DNA of 64,000 bases, taken from positions 3,782,001 through 3,846,000 of the forward strand of contig NZ_CP064653.1 of the NCBI RefSeq assembly GCF_015711015.1. Direction: 5' to 3'. Each line of letters begins with the position of its first letter. Within the stretch, counting starts at the first letter, position 1. The notes under the pieces were generated by a model. That model was not told the origin of the DNA. It did no database searches and saw nothing but the letters and a program-made list of their open reading frames with translations. Source of the DNA: Methylomonas sp. LL1. Lineage in GTDB: Bacteria; Pseudomonadota; Gammaproteobacteria; Methylococcales; Methylomonadaceae. This document shows positions 7,310 through 15,923 of this stretch, piece by piece. The position numbers were made by a program, and so were the translations under genes.

Positions 7310-7699
7310 TTTTGTTAATTGGGTGTTAATGGGTGTTGTTTTGGTTATAGCTAGATTTCAGAGCATTGCGTGTTAAGCATTGAACCCCGGTTCAATTGCG
7401 GAATCGGGAATTGAACTTATTGTCAAATTGTCAGCAAACCTGAGTGAAAAACAGCGGGTTTCTGGAGTTTCAAAAGGCTGTCAAAATCACTTCCCTAACG
7501 AACCCGCAACAGCCTGCATCCACCTGAAATAGCAGAGTAGACGCGGTTTGTTTCGGGAGTCGACACCACCACCAAATACAAGGGCTTGGAAATTCTCCAG
7601 GCCCTTTTTTATGTCCAAAACCCCGCTGGAGATTATGGAGTGAGCACCAAGAAAAATTCAGCCTCTTAGGGTGACGTCAAAGCTAAGCTGGCTGATCTT
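7310..7699. other. Non-coding stretch after the GNAT toxin
   Basis: No convincing gene on either strand. It contains the hairpin terminator at 7580-7610 and, just before it, a CACCACCACCAAATA motif (7564-7578). The motif resembles the tmRNA 3' end CACCTCCACCAAGTA (matching in most positions). This could be a decayed attachment site with its terminator, but the T-arm is not recognisable. Confidence 0.4.
7580..7610 (+). terminator. Rho-independent terminator
   Basis: An 11-bp stem with one G-T wobble (7580-7590 with 7596-7606) and a 5-nt loop continue into a run of Ts to 7610. It has no intact gene close upstream. It may end transcription of the GNAT toxin or be the leftover terminator of a displaced RNA gene. 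Confidence 0.7.
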
Positions 7700-7864
7700 A
7701 ATCGAGCTAGTCTGATTGGCCTCGTGCAAGACCTACCCATTGATCATTGGCACACCTATCTCAACGATCCCACGCTGGCCGATGCCATCCTGGACCGCAT
7801 TATCCACGGCAGTCACCGCCTCGAACTCAAAGGAGAATCCATGCGAAAAACTAAACCCATTTGA
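7700..7864 (+). pseudogene. C-terminal remnant of an IS21-family helper protein (IstB)
   Basis: The frame reads [20 protein letters not shown], then [20 protein letters not shown], ending in TGA at 7862-7864. This is the highly conserved IstB C-terminus (sensor-2 region of the AAA+ ATPase, DAILDR..H..H...LKGESMR). The Walker A/B parts and istA are absent. It is a relic of an IS21-like element within the ssrA island. Confidence 0.8.
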
Positions 7865-8142
7865 CCCATCGTGAACAGATGAGGTAAAAATCAACCTTCC
7901 AGAACTTCCGTTCTTTAACGTGTTCACGATCGCTGGAATCCACACAGTGGGCCATCCTGCCGGAATTGACCCTATTTATTGTGAGGAAGTATTCGATTTT
8001 CTAGGCTACTGAGGCATGGATGACGAAGGCTTTTTTCGATGCGTTGGTCCGGATGTTCGAACAGGCGCTTAAATATGTACTTGCGCTCCCGGAAGCGCAG
8101 CGTACCCCATTCCTATAAAGTGCGACAGCAAGGTCAGAGTGT

Positions 8143-8370
8143 TTGGTTGGGGTGTCGGAGAGGATTTCGACGCATTGTTTGTTGAATACGGATTGGTTGA
8201 AGAGTCGTGAAAAAACGGAAACGTGTGTTGTTGGCCAGTGGCGCATCACTAGTATGGCAGCTTCGGATAGCGATTACATTGATATGGAAGTGCCTGCGTA
8301 CATCATGGTGCGTGATGGGCTGACCGGTGAATTTTAATTCAGCCTAATAAAAGGAGAGCTGGACGGCCGC
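8143..8370 (+). pseudogene. Small conserved gene broken by a nonsense codon
   Basis: The frame carries GQWRITSMAASDSDYIDMEV, then PAYIMVRDGLTGEF, and stops at TAA (8335-8337). Reading through gives FSLIKGELDGR without interruption. I recognise the pattern W-R-I...D-Y-I-D...P-x-Y-I...G-x-G-E-F-Q-F...G-x-L-D from a small uncharacterised family in which the stop position is Gln. A CAA-to-TAA change would explain it. The N-terminal part is not recognisable and the 3' end runs into the integrase remnant. Confidence 0.55.
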
Positions 8371-8389
8371 GTTTCTGTTGTCGACGGAT

Positions 8390-8567
8390 TGGCATGTCCA
8401 ATGCGGGAGCGCCGTTAAATGTGCTTCAGGAGTTGGGTGGTTGGTCTGATTACAAGATGGTCTCACGCTATGCGCATTTGGCGCCAGAGCATCTGGCACA
8501 TCATGCCGCCAATATAGGCAAATTTTTGGGCATAGTTACAAAGGAGAATTCAATTAACTTAGGTTAA
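8390..8567 (+). pseudogene. C-terminal remnant of a tyrosine-recombinase integrase, frameshifted
   Basis: The first frame gives WHVQCG (8390-8407). After a one-base shift the second frame gives APLNVLQELGGWSDYKMVSR, then YAHLAPEHL, ending at TAA 8565-8567. This is the C-terminal catalytic part of a phage-type integrase: the LGGW (His/Trp) position and the nucleophilic Tyr in RYAHL are visible. The Arg-containing first half is missing. It ends 15 bp before tRNA-His. It is the likely integrase relic of the island that starts at ssrA. Confidence 0.82.
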
Positions 8568-8581
8568 GTTATTGAATTTAT

Positions 8582-8658
8582 TGGGGTGAACGATGGGGCT
8601 CGAACCCACGACAACCGGAATCACAATCCGGGACTCTACCAACTGAGCTACGCTCACC
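8582..8658 (-). tRNA. tRNA-His (anticodon GTG)
   Basis: Complete cloverleaf on the minus strand. A 7-bp acceptor stem (GTGAGCG with CGTTCAC) carries the extra 5' G (8658) opposite C73, as expected for tRNA-His. Anticodon loop TTGTGAT, T-arm GGGTTCGAGCCCC, encoded CCA at 8582-8584. Third gene of a Pro-Arg-His cluster. Confidence 0.95.
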
Positions 8659-8676
8659 ATAATGAATTTTTGTGAT

Positions 8677-8753
8677 TGGCACGCTTGGCAGGACTCGAAC
8701 CTGCGACCCTCGGCTTAGAAGGCCGATGCTCTATCCAGCTGAGCTACAAGCGC
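8677..8753 (-). tRNA. tRNA-Arg (anticodon TCT)
   Basis: Cloverleaf on the minus strand with acceptor GCGCTTG/CAAGCGT (one G-T pair), D-arm AGCTCAGCTGGATAGAGC, anticodon loop CTTCTAA and encoded CCA at 8677-8679. It lies 18 nt from tRNA-His and 6 nt from tRNA-Pro, in one transcription unit. Confidence 0.95.
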
Positions 8754-8759
8754 AAATCT

Positions 8760-8836
8760 TGGTCGGGGTAGAGAGATTCGAACTCCCGACATTCTGCTCC
8801 CAAAGCAGACGCGCTACCAGACTGCGCTATACCCCG
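8760..8836 (-). tRNA. tRNA-Pro (anticodon TGG)
   Basis: Cloverleaf on the minus strand with acceptor CGGGGTA/TACCCCG, anticodon loop TTTGGGA, T-arm GGAGTTCGAATCTC and encoded CCA at 8760-8762. First gene of the cluster, 52 nt downstream of a consensus promoter -10. Confidence 0.95.
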
Positions 8837-8888
8837 AATTTGACCTTCTATTTCAAGACAGAGACAATGTCTCGTGATTGAGCTGCCT

Positions 8889-8917
8889 ATATTACCCTTC
8901 GAACTTTAACGTGTCAA
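8889..8917 (-). promoter_or_regulatory. Sigma70 promoter of the tRNA Pro-Arg-His cluster
   Basis: On the minus strand, TTGACA (8912-8917) and TAATAT (8889-8894) are separated by 17 bp, close to the perfect consensus. The start should fall about 45 nt before tRNA-Pro. The nested ISAs1 pair lies about 100 bp further upstream and has not disrupted it. Confidence 0.85.
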
Positions 8918-9014
8918 ATATTTTTACTACGACCACTGAAAAATCAGTTAAAACCACAAATTTTTCAGCTGTTTGGCTTAACAAAAACTATTTCCCGATG
9001 CTAAAAAGATAGTT

Positions 9015-9024
9015 GCGGGTGGGG
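9015..9024. repeat. 10-bp target-site duplication of the outer ISAs1 element (left)
   Basis: GCGGGTGGGG directly precedes the outer IS and recurs at 11415-11424 directly after it. This shows that the outer copy transposed into this site. Confidence 0.92.
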
Positions 9025-10025
9025 CAGGGCAATCGCGCTATGTAGCTTCTGTCCCAAAAAGTAACTTGAAGCGATAGTTGTCGTTTAGACAGGCCCGCAG
9101 TTTACGGCGCTTCAAGCTATCTTTAGTTGGACCGTTGTTCCTGAGCAGATTCAAGGCCATCCGTCGCATCAATGCCAGATTTTCGGCGGAATGATCAGTT
9201 CTGGCTCGATTGGCGTCTTCGCCAAATTGCACATCCAACACCCAGTGCTGTGAGTTTTCAATCGCCCAATGTTGTCGGACACCTTTGGCAAAGCGCGACA
9301 AATCGGTAAATGAGCACAAATAGTAACGATGCTCGACCGAGGTTTTATCGCCGATGATGCGCGTTGATTCAACCCTTCCAACGGCTTGTAGTCCGGCCCA
9401 GTCTGGCTTTTGCGTCAACCAATCAATCTGGGTACTCAAGCTATAGCGGCGTATTTCGATGCGCCCGTGACTTTTGTCGATCGTTTCATGGATGGGTAAT
9501 CGACTTTGGGCATTTTCCGTATCCAGCCAGAGTCGAACGTCTTCGCAAAGCAAGGCGTGATTATCCTTGAGAGCCAACACATAATCGGCTTGCGCCGCGA
9601 CGATGGTTTGGGCAATGGCTTTTTGGCAGCCCATGGCATCAATCGAGATCAAGGCGCCTTGAATATCCAACATCGACAACAAATCCGGAATGGCCGTGAT
9701 TTCGTTAGTTTTTTCGCCGACCGCTTGCTGCGCTAATACCCAGCGCGCTTCAGCGGCAAAAGCACTCATCAAATGCACGGCTTTATCCCCTTCACGACTG
9801 CCGCGCAGGGTTTTACCATCCAAACAAACTTGCTGACCCGAAAGGCTGGGCAAGGCCGCCCGCACCCAACACTGAAAGGCATCCGCAAAGGCTTTGGGAT
9901 TCAATCGCCCAAATACATCGCTCAAGGTATCGTGCGAGGGAATGCCGTTCGGTAGTGCCAGAAATGTCCTAAGCCAATCTTCTTTTTCTTCGGCAAACTC
10001 TTCCATGCCTACCCAGTCTTCAATG

Positions 10026-11215
10026 CAGGGCAATCGCGCTATGTAGCTTCTGTCCCAAAAAGTAACTTGAAGCGATAGTTGTCGTTTAGACAGGCCCGCA
10101 GTTTACGGCGCTTCAAGCTATCTTTAGTTGGACCGTTGTTCCTGAGCAGATTCAAGGCCATCCGTCGCATCAATGCCAGATTTTCGGCGGAATGATCAGT
10201 TCTGGCTCGATTGGCGTCTTCGCCAAATTGCACATCCAACACCCAGTGCTGTGAGTTTTCAATCGCCCAATGTTGTCGGACACCTTTGGCAAAGCGCGAC
10301 AAATCGGTAAATGAGCACAAATAGTAACGATGCTCGACCGAGGTTTTATCGCCGATGATGCGCGTTGATTCAACCCTTCCAACGGCTTGTAGTCCGGCCC
10401 AGTCTGGCTTTTGCGTCAACCAATCAATCTGGGTACTCAAGCTATAGCGGCGTATTTCGATGCGCCCGTGACTTTTGTCGATCGTTTCATGGATGGGTAA
10501 TCGACTTTGGGCATTTTCCGTATCCAGCCAGAGTCGAACGTCTTCGCAAAGCAAGGCGTGATTATCCTTGAGAGCCAACACATAATCGGCTTGCGCCGCG
10601 ACGATGGTTTGGGCAATGGCTTTTTGGCAGCCCATGGCATCAATCGAGATCAAGGCGCCTTGAATATCCAACATCGACAACAAATCCGGAATGGCCGTGA
10701 TTTCGTTAGTTTTTTCGCCGACCGCTTGCTGCGCTAATACCCAGCGCGCTTCAGCGGCAAAAGCACTCATCAAATGCACGGCTTTATCCCCTTCACGACT
10801 GCCGCGCAGGGTTTTACCATCCAAACAAACTTGCTGACCCGAAAGGCTGGGCAAGGCCGCCCGCACCCAACACTGAAAGGCATCCGCAAAGGCTTTGGGA
10901 TTCAATCGCCCAAATACATCGCTCAAGGTATCGTGCGAGGGAATGCCGTTCGGTAGTGCCAGAAATGTCCTAAGCCAATCTTCTTTTTCTTCGGCAAACT
11001 CTTCCATGCCTACCCAGTCTTCAATGCCACTCAACACCGCGCACAATACAATCATGACAATATCGCCGAGGTTGTGCAGCTTGTTTTTGGTTTCGCGCCG
11101 CGGGTCTTCAAGATTAGCCAAATAGGGCATTGGATCAGGTAACATCTGCGTTTTGGGGCAAATCACTATACTAAACGATAGGATCGGGCAAGTGCTACAT
11201 AGCGCGATTGCCCTG
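10026..11215 (-). mobile_element. Inner ISAs1-family element (1190 bp), intact
   Basis: It begins CAGGGCAATCGCGC and ends with the inverted complement. It is flanked by the 10-bp direct repeat GTCTTCAATG (10016-10025 and 11216-11225), which comes from the transposase gene of the outer copy. Same orientation and, as far as I can read, the same sequence as the outer copy. This points to a very recent self-insertion. Confidence 0.95.
10039..11145 (-). CDS. ISAs1-family transposase (inner copy, intact)
   Basis: A 368-residue DDE-type transposase of the ISAs1 (H-repeat associated) family. An N-terminal DUF4096-like segment (PDPRRETKNKLHNLGDIVMI region) and the IEDWVGMEEFA motif precede the catalytic core. 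Core motifs include VCLDGKTLRGS, LISIDAMGCQKAIAQTIV, YVLALKDNH and the C-terminal HWAIENSQHWVLDV. An open frame continues upstream across the IS end. The ATG at 11145, inside the element, is the natural start. All catalytic blocks are intact, so the element is probably active. Confidence 0.94.
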   Translation of the reverse strand: MLPDPMPYLANLEDPRRETKNKLHNLGDIVMIVLCAVLSGIEDWVGMEEFAEEKEDWLRTFLALPNGIPSHDTLSDVFGRLNPKAFADAFQCWVRAALPSLSGQQVCLDGKTLRGSREGDKAVHLMSAFAAEARWVLAQQAVGEKTNEITAIPDLLSMLDIQGALISIDAMGCQKAIAQTIVAAQADYVLALKDNHALLCEDVRLWLDTENAQSRLPIHETIDKSHGRIEIRRYSLSTQIDWLTQKPDWAGLQAVGRVESTRIIGDKTSVEHRYYLCSFTDLSRFAKGVRQHWAIENSQHWVLDVQFGEDANRARTDHSAENLALMRRMALNLLRNNGPTKDSLKRRKLRACLNDNYRFKLLFGTEAT

Positions 11216-11492
11216 GTCTTCAATGCCACTCAACACCGCGCACAATACAATCATGACAATATCGCCGAGGTTGTGCAGCTTGTTTTTGGTTTCGCGCCGC
11301 GGGTCTTCAAGATTAGCCAAATAGGGCATTGGATCAGGTAACATCTGCGTTTTGGGGCAAATCACTATACTAAACGATAGGATCGGGCAAGTGCTACATA
11401 GCGCGATTGCCCTGGCGGGTGGGGCGTCAGCCATTGACCGAGTAGGCTTTAAAGCGTACCCGGTCAATTTAAAACTAGGTTTACAACCGAAA

Positions 11493-12311
11493 TCAATCGC
11501 GCAACAACTCGTTAATTCCGGTTTTGCTACGGGTTTTTTCATCGACTTGTTTGATGATCACCGCGCAATACAGGCTGTGGCTGCCGTCTTTGGACGGTAG
11601 GTTGCCGGAGACGACCACCGAACCGGCAGGGATGCGGCCGTAGCTGACTTCGCCGGTCATACGGTTGAAGATCTTGGTGCTTTGGCCGATGTAGACGCCC
11701 ATCGATACCACGCAGTTGTCTTCGACGATCACGCCTTCGACGATCTCGGAGCGGGCGCCGATGAAGCAGTTGTCGCCGATGATGGTCGGGTTGGCTTGCA
11801 AAGGTTCCAGTACGCCGCCGATGCCGACGCCGCCGGACAAATGCACGTTTTTACCGATTTGCGCGCAGGAGCCGACGGTGACCCAGGTGTCGACCATGGT
11901 GCCGCTGTCGACGTAGGCGCCGATGTTGACGTAAGACGGCATCAGAATCGCGCCGGGCGCGACGTAGGAACCGTAACGGGCAACCGCATTGGGTACGACG
12001 CGAACGCCGGCTTTGGCAAAATCTTCTTCGCTGTATTGGCCGTATTTGGTCGGCACTTTGTCGTAATAACGCACGTCGCCGCTTTCGACGACCTTGTTTT
12101 CGTTGATGCGGAACGACAGCAGCACGGCTTTTTTCAGCCATTGGTTGGTGACCCAGTCGCCGTCTTTTTTCTCGGCGACGCGGGCTTCGCCTTTGTCGAG
12201 CATATTTAGGACTTCCGCAACCGCGTTGCGGACTTCGGCGGAGACGGTGGACGGGCTGATTTCGGCGCGGTTTTCGAAGGCGTCGTTGATGATGGTTTCC
12301 AGATTCGACAT
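11493..12311 (-). CDS. dapD: 2,3,4,5-tetrahydropyridine-2,6-dicarboxylate N-succinyltransferase
   Basis: Makes N-succinyl-2-amino-6-ketopimelate from tetrahydrodipicolinate and succinyl-CoA in lysine/diaminopimelate synthesis. Its 272 residues are full family length. An N-terminal helical domain is followed by a left-handed beta-helix of hexapeptide repeats ([35 protein letters not shown]). It is followed by nothing but the IS insertion site 68 nt downstream. The next pathway gene, dapC, lies upstream on the same strand, 100 nt away. Family and role are clear. Confidence 0.97.
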   Translation of the reverse strand: MSNLETIINDAFENRAEISPSTVSAEVRNAVAEVLNMLDKGEARVAEKKDGDWVTNQWLKKAVLLSFRINENKVVESGDVRYYDKVPTKYGQYSEEDFAKAGVRVVPNAVARYGSYVAPGAILMPSYVNIGAYVDSGTMVDTWVTVGSCAQIGKNVHLSGGVGIGGVLEPLQANPTIIGDNCFIGARSEIVEGVIVEDNCVVSMGVYIGQSTKIFNRMTGEVSYGRIPAGSVVVSGNLPSKDGSHSLYCAVIIKQVDEKTRSKTGINELLRD

Positions 12312-12411
12312 GGTATTTCTTTAGGGTTGGAGATTAACGGAGGTAGGATGTGCCAACGCAAGGAGGTGCATCGATTTCGCGACCGATGCACTTCACGTTG
12401 TTCAGAGCAGC

Positions 12412-13614
12412 CTACGGGGTATTTTCATTGAGAAAAGCTTTGATGCGTTGCGCGGCCTCGACACATTCTTCCTGCGGCGCGACCAACGCAATGCGGACAT
12501 GGTTGGCTCCGGGGTTGATGCCAGCGCTGTCGCGTGACAGGAAGCTACCGGGCAGCACGGTGATGTTTTGCTGGGCAAACAACTGTTGAGCAAAAATAGT
12601 ATCTGAACCAGCTGTCTTCAACCAGATATAAAAACTGGCCGGAGGCCGGCTAATTTCGCAAACATCCTGCAAAACCTCGATAAACGAGGTGAACTTGTCG
12701 CGGTACAACTGGCGGTTGTGCTTGACGTGTTCCTCGTCGTTCCAGGCGGCAATGCTGGCGTGCTGGGTTGGTACCGGCATCGGGCAACCGTGATAGGTGC
12801 GGTACTTGAAATATTGTTTCAACACCTCGGCGTCGCCGGCCACGAAGCCGGAGCGCAGGCCCGGCGAGTTGGAGCGTTTGGACAGGCTTTGGAAAATCAC
12901 GCAACGCTTGAAATCGCTGTTGCCGGCTTGATAAGCACTTTGCAGAAGGCCTTGCGGCGGATTGGCCTCGTCGTCGTACAGTTCGGTATAGCACTCGTCG
13001 GAGGCGATCACAAAATCGTACTTTTCGGCCAGCGCCAGCAATTTCAAGTGATCGGCTTGCGACAGTAGCGTGCCGGTCGGATTACCCGGCGAACAGATAA
13101 AGATCAATTGGCAGCGTTGCCAGATCACTTCAGGTACGCTGTCGAAATCCGGCAAATAGCCATCGGCTTCCAACGTATTCAAATAATACGGCTCGGCGCC
13201 AGCCAGCAGGGCCGCGCCTTCGTAAATCTGGTAAAAGGGGTTGGGCATGATCACCACAGGCTTGTCGCGCGGATCGACCACTGCCTGCGCGAACGAGAAC
13301 AAAGCTTCGCGGGTACCGTTGACCGGCAACACCTGTGTTTCGCCATCAACGCCGCCAACAGGAATTTGGAAACGGCGGCAAATCCAGTCGGCAACCGCTT
13401 GTCGCAGTTCCGGCAACCCCTTGGTCGTCGGGTATTGTGTTAGGCCGTGCAAATGCCGCAATAACGCCTCCTGAATGAAATGCGGCGTGGCATGCTTGGG
13501 CTCGCCAATCGACAGCGCGATGTGGGTTTTATCGGCCGGCGGCACGAGGCCTTGTTTCAGCGTCGCCAGTTTTTCAAATGGGTAAGGATGTAGCTTAGGT
13601 AAATTCGGGTTCAT
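12412..13614 (-). CDS. dapC: Succinyldiaminopimelate transaminase
   Basis: A class I/II PLP aminotransferase of 400 residues that converts the dapD product to N-succinyl-LL-diaminopimelate. The PLP lysine is in SLSKRSNSPGLRSG, the cofactor Asp region is IASDECYTELY, and SPGNPTG and the C-terminal Arg region (HVRIALV) are present. The MNPNLPKL start and the neighbouring dapD favour DapC over other aminotransferases. Its ATG overlaps the stop of the M48 protease gene (TAATG), so the two may be translationally coupled. Confidence 0.93.
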   Translation of the reverse strand: MNPNLPKLHPYPFEKLATLKQGLVPPADKTHIALSIGEPKHATPHFIQEALLRHLHGLTQYPTTKGLPELRQAVADWICRRFQIPVGGVDGETQVLPVNGTREALFSFAQAVVDPRDKPVVIMPNPFYQIYEGAALLAGAEPYYLNTLEADGYLPDFDSVPEVIWQRCQLIFICSPGNPTGTLLSQADHLKLLALAEKYDFVIASDECYTELYDDEANPPQGLLQSAYQAGNSDFKRCVIFQSLSKRSNSPGLRSGFVAGDAEVLKQYFKYRTYHGCPMPVPTQHASIAAWNDEEHVKHNRQLYRDKFTSFIEVLQDVCEISRPPASFYIWLKTAGSDTIFAQQLFAQQNITVLPGSFLSRDSAGINPGANHVRIALVAPQEECVEAAQRIKAFLNENTP

Positions 13615-14399
13615 TATTTGGCGCAATGCGGCTGCTTGCCGGCATTCAAAGCTTGTTGCTGAAGCTGAAGAGCGTTGTTCATGCGCTGGTTTAAATTGTC
13701 GATACGGCTGCCATGGGAAGGGTGCGTCGACATAAATTCGATAGGCTGCCCGCCTTGCGCGGCCTTGTCCATTTTTAGCCAGAGATTGATGCTTTGGCGT
13801 GGATCAAAGCCGGCACGGGCTATTAAATCCAGACCTATGGTGTCGGCTTCGGTTTCATGGATACGGCTATAGGGCAATATAACACCGTATTGAGCACCAA
13901 CGCCCAACAGACCCAACGCGGTTTGTCCCATCGCGGTTTGGGGCTGAGTGACGGCTTGCACCATCGACAAACCGGTGCTAACCGCAGTTTCCTGGGACAA
14001 TCTTTCGTTACTGTGTCGAGACAACACATGGCCGATTTCATGACCGATCACGGCGGCCAATTGATCCTGGTTATCGACCAGATTGATTAAGCCGGTATGC
14101 ACGCCGATTTTGTTGCCAGGCAGTGCAAACGCATTCAAGCTTTCGTCCTGAAACACCACCACTTCCCATTGGCCGCCGGTTTCCCGCGTAAGGGCATAAG
14201 CCACGCACTGGGCAAACTGATTTTGCCGAGGATCACGGCTGACTGGTTCCTTGCTTTTCATGCTATTGAAAGCCTGCAAGCCCATTTGATCAACTTGATT
14301 GTCAGGCATGTAAATAAACTGGGTCCTACCAGTAGGACTAGTGGCGCAGGCGCTTAGTAATAACAAGGCACCGAGCTTAAGCAAATTTTTTTTCAACAT
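13614..14399 (-). CDS. M48-family metalloprotease lipoprotein
   Basis: A 261-residue predicted outer-membrane or periplasmic lipoprotein: basic N-terminus, hydrophobic stretch and lipobox LSAC with Cys at residue 18. The zinc motif HEIGH is followed by the third-ligand Glu region (SRIHETEADTIGLDLIARAG). This resembles LoiP/YcaL-type peptidases in envelope quality control; BepA would be longer, with TPR repeats. It is upstream of dapC and overlaps it by one base. The substrate is unknown. Confidence 0.9.
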   Translation of the reverse strand: MLKKNLLKLGALLLLSACATSPTGRTQFIYMPDNQVDQMGLQAFNSMKSKEPVSRDPRQNQFAQCVAYALTRETGGQWEVVVFQDESLNAFALPGNKIGVHTGLINLVDNQDQLAAVIGHEIGHVLSRHSNERLSQETAVSTGLSMVQAVTQPQTAMGQTALGLLGVGAQYGVILPYSRIHETEADTIGLDLIARAGFDPRQSINLWLKMDKAAQGGQPIEFMSTHPSHGSRIDNLNQRMNNALQLQQQALNAGKQPHCAK

Positions 14400-14536
14400 G
14401 GCGTAAACATCCGCAAAGTGAACAGAGGCTGCATTTTAGCGCAATTGGCCCCGGTGGACTAAACCCTTTTTGGCTATAAATTCAGCTATGTAATGAATAA
14501 GTCGCCATTGTGAATAACCAATTGGCAATTCCGAAA

Positions 14537-15028
14537 TTACGCTTTTGCCATCACTTCCAATGCCTGTTGCAGGCAGAATGCGATGACTTGTCTCCGCACC
14601 GCCAGGCGATCGCCGGAAAACTGCCGCAAGGCACAGTAGCCAGTATGGCCTCGTTGTTGCCAGGCAATGAACACCGTACCTACCGGCTTGTCGATACTAC
14701 CGCCATCCGGGCCGGCAATTCCGGTTACCGCGAAAACCAGATCCGCATGACTATGCGCCAATGCGCCAGCCGCCATTTCCAGCGCGGTTTCACGGCTTAC
14801 CGCCCCCACGCTATCCAAAGTCGACTGTTGCACGGCCAACATTTCGACTTTGGCCGCATTGCTGTAAGTCACAAAACCACGATCGAACCAGGCCGAACTG
14901 CCCGGCACATCGGTAACCGCTTGCGCGATACCTCCACCGGTGCAGGACTCGGCCAAGGCCAGCCGCCAATGACGCGCCGCCAGTTGTCGGCCTAGTAATG
15001 CAGCCAATTCAAAAATGCCGTTCAGCAT
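14537..15028 (-). CDS. pncC: Nicotinamide-nucleotide amidohydrolase (PncC / CinA C-terminal family)
   Basis: A stand-alone CinA C-terminal domain of about 163 residues that deamidates NMN to nicotinic acid mononucleotide in the pyridine nucleotide cycle. Family signatures are LALAESCTGGGIAQAVTDVP, GFVTYSNAAK, VGAVSRETA and the GIAGPDGG loop with KPVGTVFIA. A TTG start 15 nt upstream is possible, but the ATG at 15028 gives the normal N-terminus. The neighbouring genes read in the same direction, with 70-140 nt gaps. Confidence 0.92.
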   Translation of the reverse strand: MLNGIFELAALLGRQLAARHWRLALAESCTGGGIAQAVTDVPGSSAWFDRGFVTYSNAAKVEMLAVQQSTLDSVGAVSRETALEMAAGALAHSHADLVFAVTGIAGPDGGSIDKPVGTVFIAWQQRGHTGYCALRQFSGDRLAVRRQVIAFCLQQALEVMAKA

Positions 15029-15101
15029 AATCAGCGAAGACAATTAAGATGGAACTTGTTGCGGACCAACCCCGACTCCGCAACAACCATATATCTTAAG
15101 G

Positions 15102-15680
15102 TTACTTCGGCAGTTGTGTCGCCTCGGAGAGCTTCTCGTAATCGGCGCCGACGCTGATGATGAAGCTGGTGACTTGCTCGATACTCATGTCCGACTTAAT
15201 AATTTTCGATTCATGCACGATGACCGCGAAACCGGAGGTTGGATTAGGCGATGTCGGCACAAATAGGATATATCGGTCTTCCACCTTATTGGTAACATAG
15301 GCCGGCACCCATAGGCCTTCCTTGGGGTACTCAACATAGACCACTTCGCGCGGTTCCTTCAGCTCATGGCCGGCAATCATGTGCACCAGTTTTTTAGTGA
15401 CCCGGTAAATGGTGCTTAACAACGGAATGCGTTCGATCAGATTTTCAAAACCGGCGATGATGGAAAAGCGGCCCAAGCTGACCCGGTGCCCGATAAAGGT
15501 AATCAAGGTAAAACTGACGCCAAACAGCAAAAACGTCACAAAATAGTTATCCGAGTAACCGTAAACAAATTGAAACAGATCGCCAAAGCGGTCTTTAACA
15601 AACAGAATGATTTGTAAAATGACCACCACCGGAATCAACGCCAAAATCCCGATCAGCGTGTAATTGAGCAATTTTTTCAT
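15102..15680 (-). CDS. DUF502 inner-membrane protein
   Basis: A 192-residue membrane protein of the DUF502 family. Two transmembrane helices (about residues 6-28 and 48-70) are followed by a cytoplasmic or periplasmic domain with the family blocks IPLLSTIYRVTKKLV, VVYVEYPKEG and PTSPNPTSGF. The ATG at 15680 follows AAGGAA; a longer frame begins at 15743 but adds a poor N-terminus. Function is unknown. Loose links to plant COV proteins and to membrane-lipid genes are family knowledge only. Confidence 0.9.
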   Translation of the reverse strand: MKKLLNYTLIGILALIPVVVILQIILFVKDRFGDLFQFVYGYSDNYFVTFLLFGVSFTLITFIGHRVSLGRFSIIAGFENLIERIPLLSTIYRVTKKLVHMIAGHELKEPREVVYVEYPKEGLWVPAYVTNKVEDRYILFVPTSPNPTSGFAVIVHESKIIKSDMSIEQVTSFIISVGADYEKLSEATQLPK

Positions 15681-15923
15681 GCGATTTTCCTTTTTAGTTT
15701 TTGTTGATGGAAGTAAAAAATTAAGCGCTAAAGAGTGCGGCATGTTTACTGAAAAATCAATCTTAACGCGTCAACTGGAGTCCGACGGATCGCTCAGAAT
15801 CGCTCGACGCTTTCGGACAAACAACTTAATAAGGTCAAACCTAGCCATCGGCCTCCGGTCGATGATATAGAGCTAAGAGTCGTTGTTCACCAGATGGCTC
15901 GAGGCGCTCTAATCCCTTGGGCT

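Larger units (their letters stand above)
9038..11344 (-). pseudogene. ISAs1 transposase of the outer copy, interrupted
   Basis: The 5' part (11344 down to 11226; MLPDPMPYLANLEDPRRETK onward to GIED) and the 3' part (10025 down to 9038) are separated by the inner element. Joined at the duplicated 10 bp they give the full 368-residue transposase found in the inner copy. The 3' part keeps an open frame (to 10033 through the inner IS edge) that contains most of the catalytic domain but has no natural start. Confidence 0.9.
9025..11414 (-). mobile_element. Outer ISAs1-family element, split by a nested copy of itself
   Basis: The ends are CAGGGCAATCGCGC and its complement. Without the nested copy and the duplicated 10 bp it is 1190 bp (9025-10025 plus 11226-11414), the same length as the inner copy. 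It is flanked by GCGGGTGGGG duplications (9015-9024, 11415-11424). It is inserted between the tRNA cluster and dapD. Its transposase is broken. Confidence 0.93.

Noticed and set aside
8020-8118. 33-codon ORF MTKAFFDALVRMFEQALKYV...
   Set aside because: A plausible helical peptide, but too short and without a ribosome site or known family; probably a remnant in the eroded island.
11432-11467. Inverted repeat ATTGACCG...CGGTCAAT after dapD as a terminator
   Set aside because: The stem is short with a long internal loop, and no T-run follows on the minus strand where dapD is transcribed.
11195-11542. 115-residue minus ORF joining the dapD downstream region with the ISAs1 transposase start
   Set aside because: An artefact of reading through the IS ends; contains the 5' fragment of the outer transposase and stops in the inner IS end.
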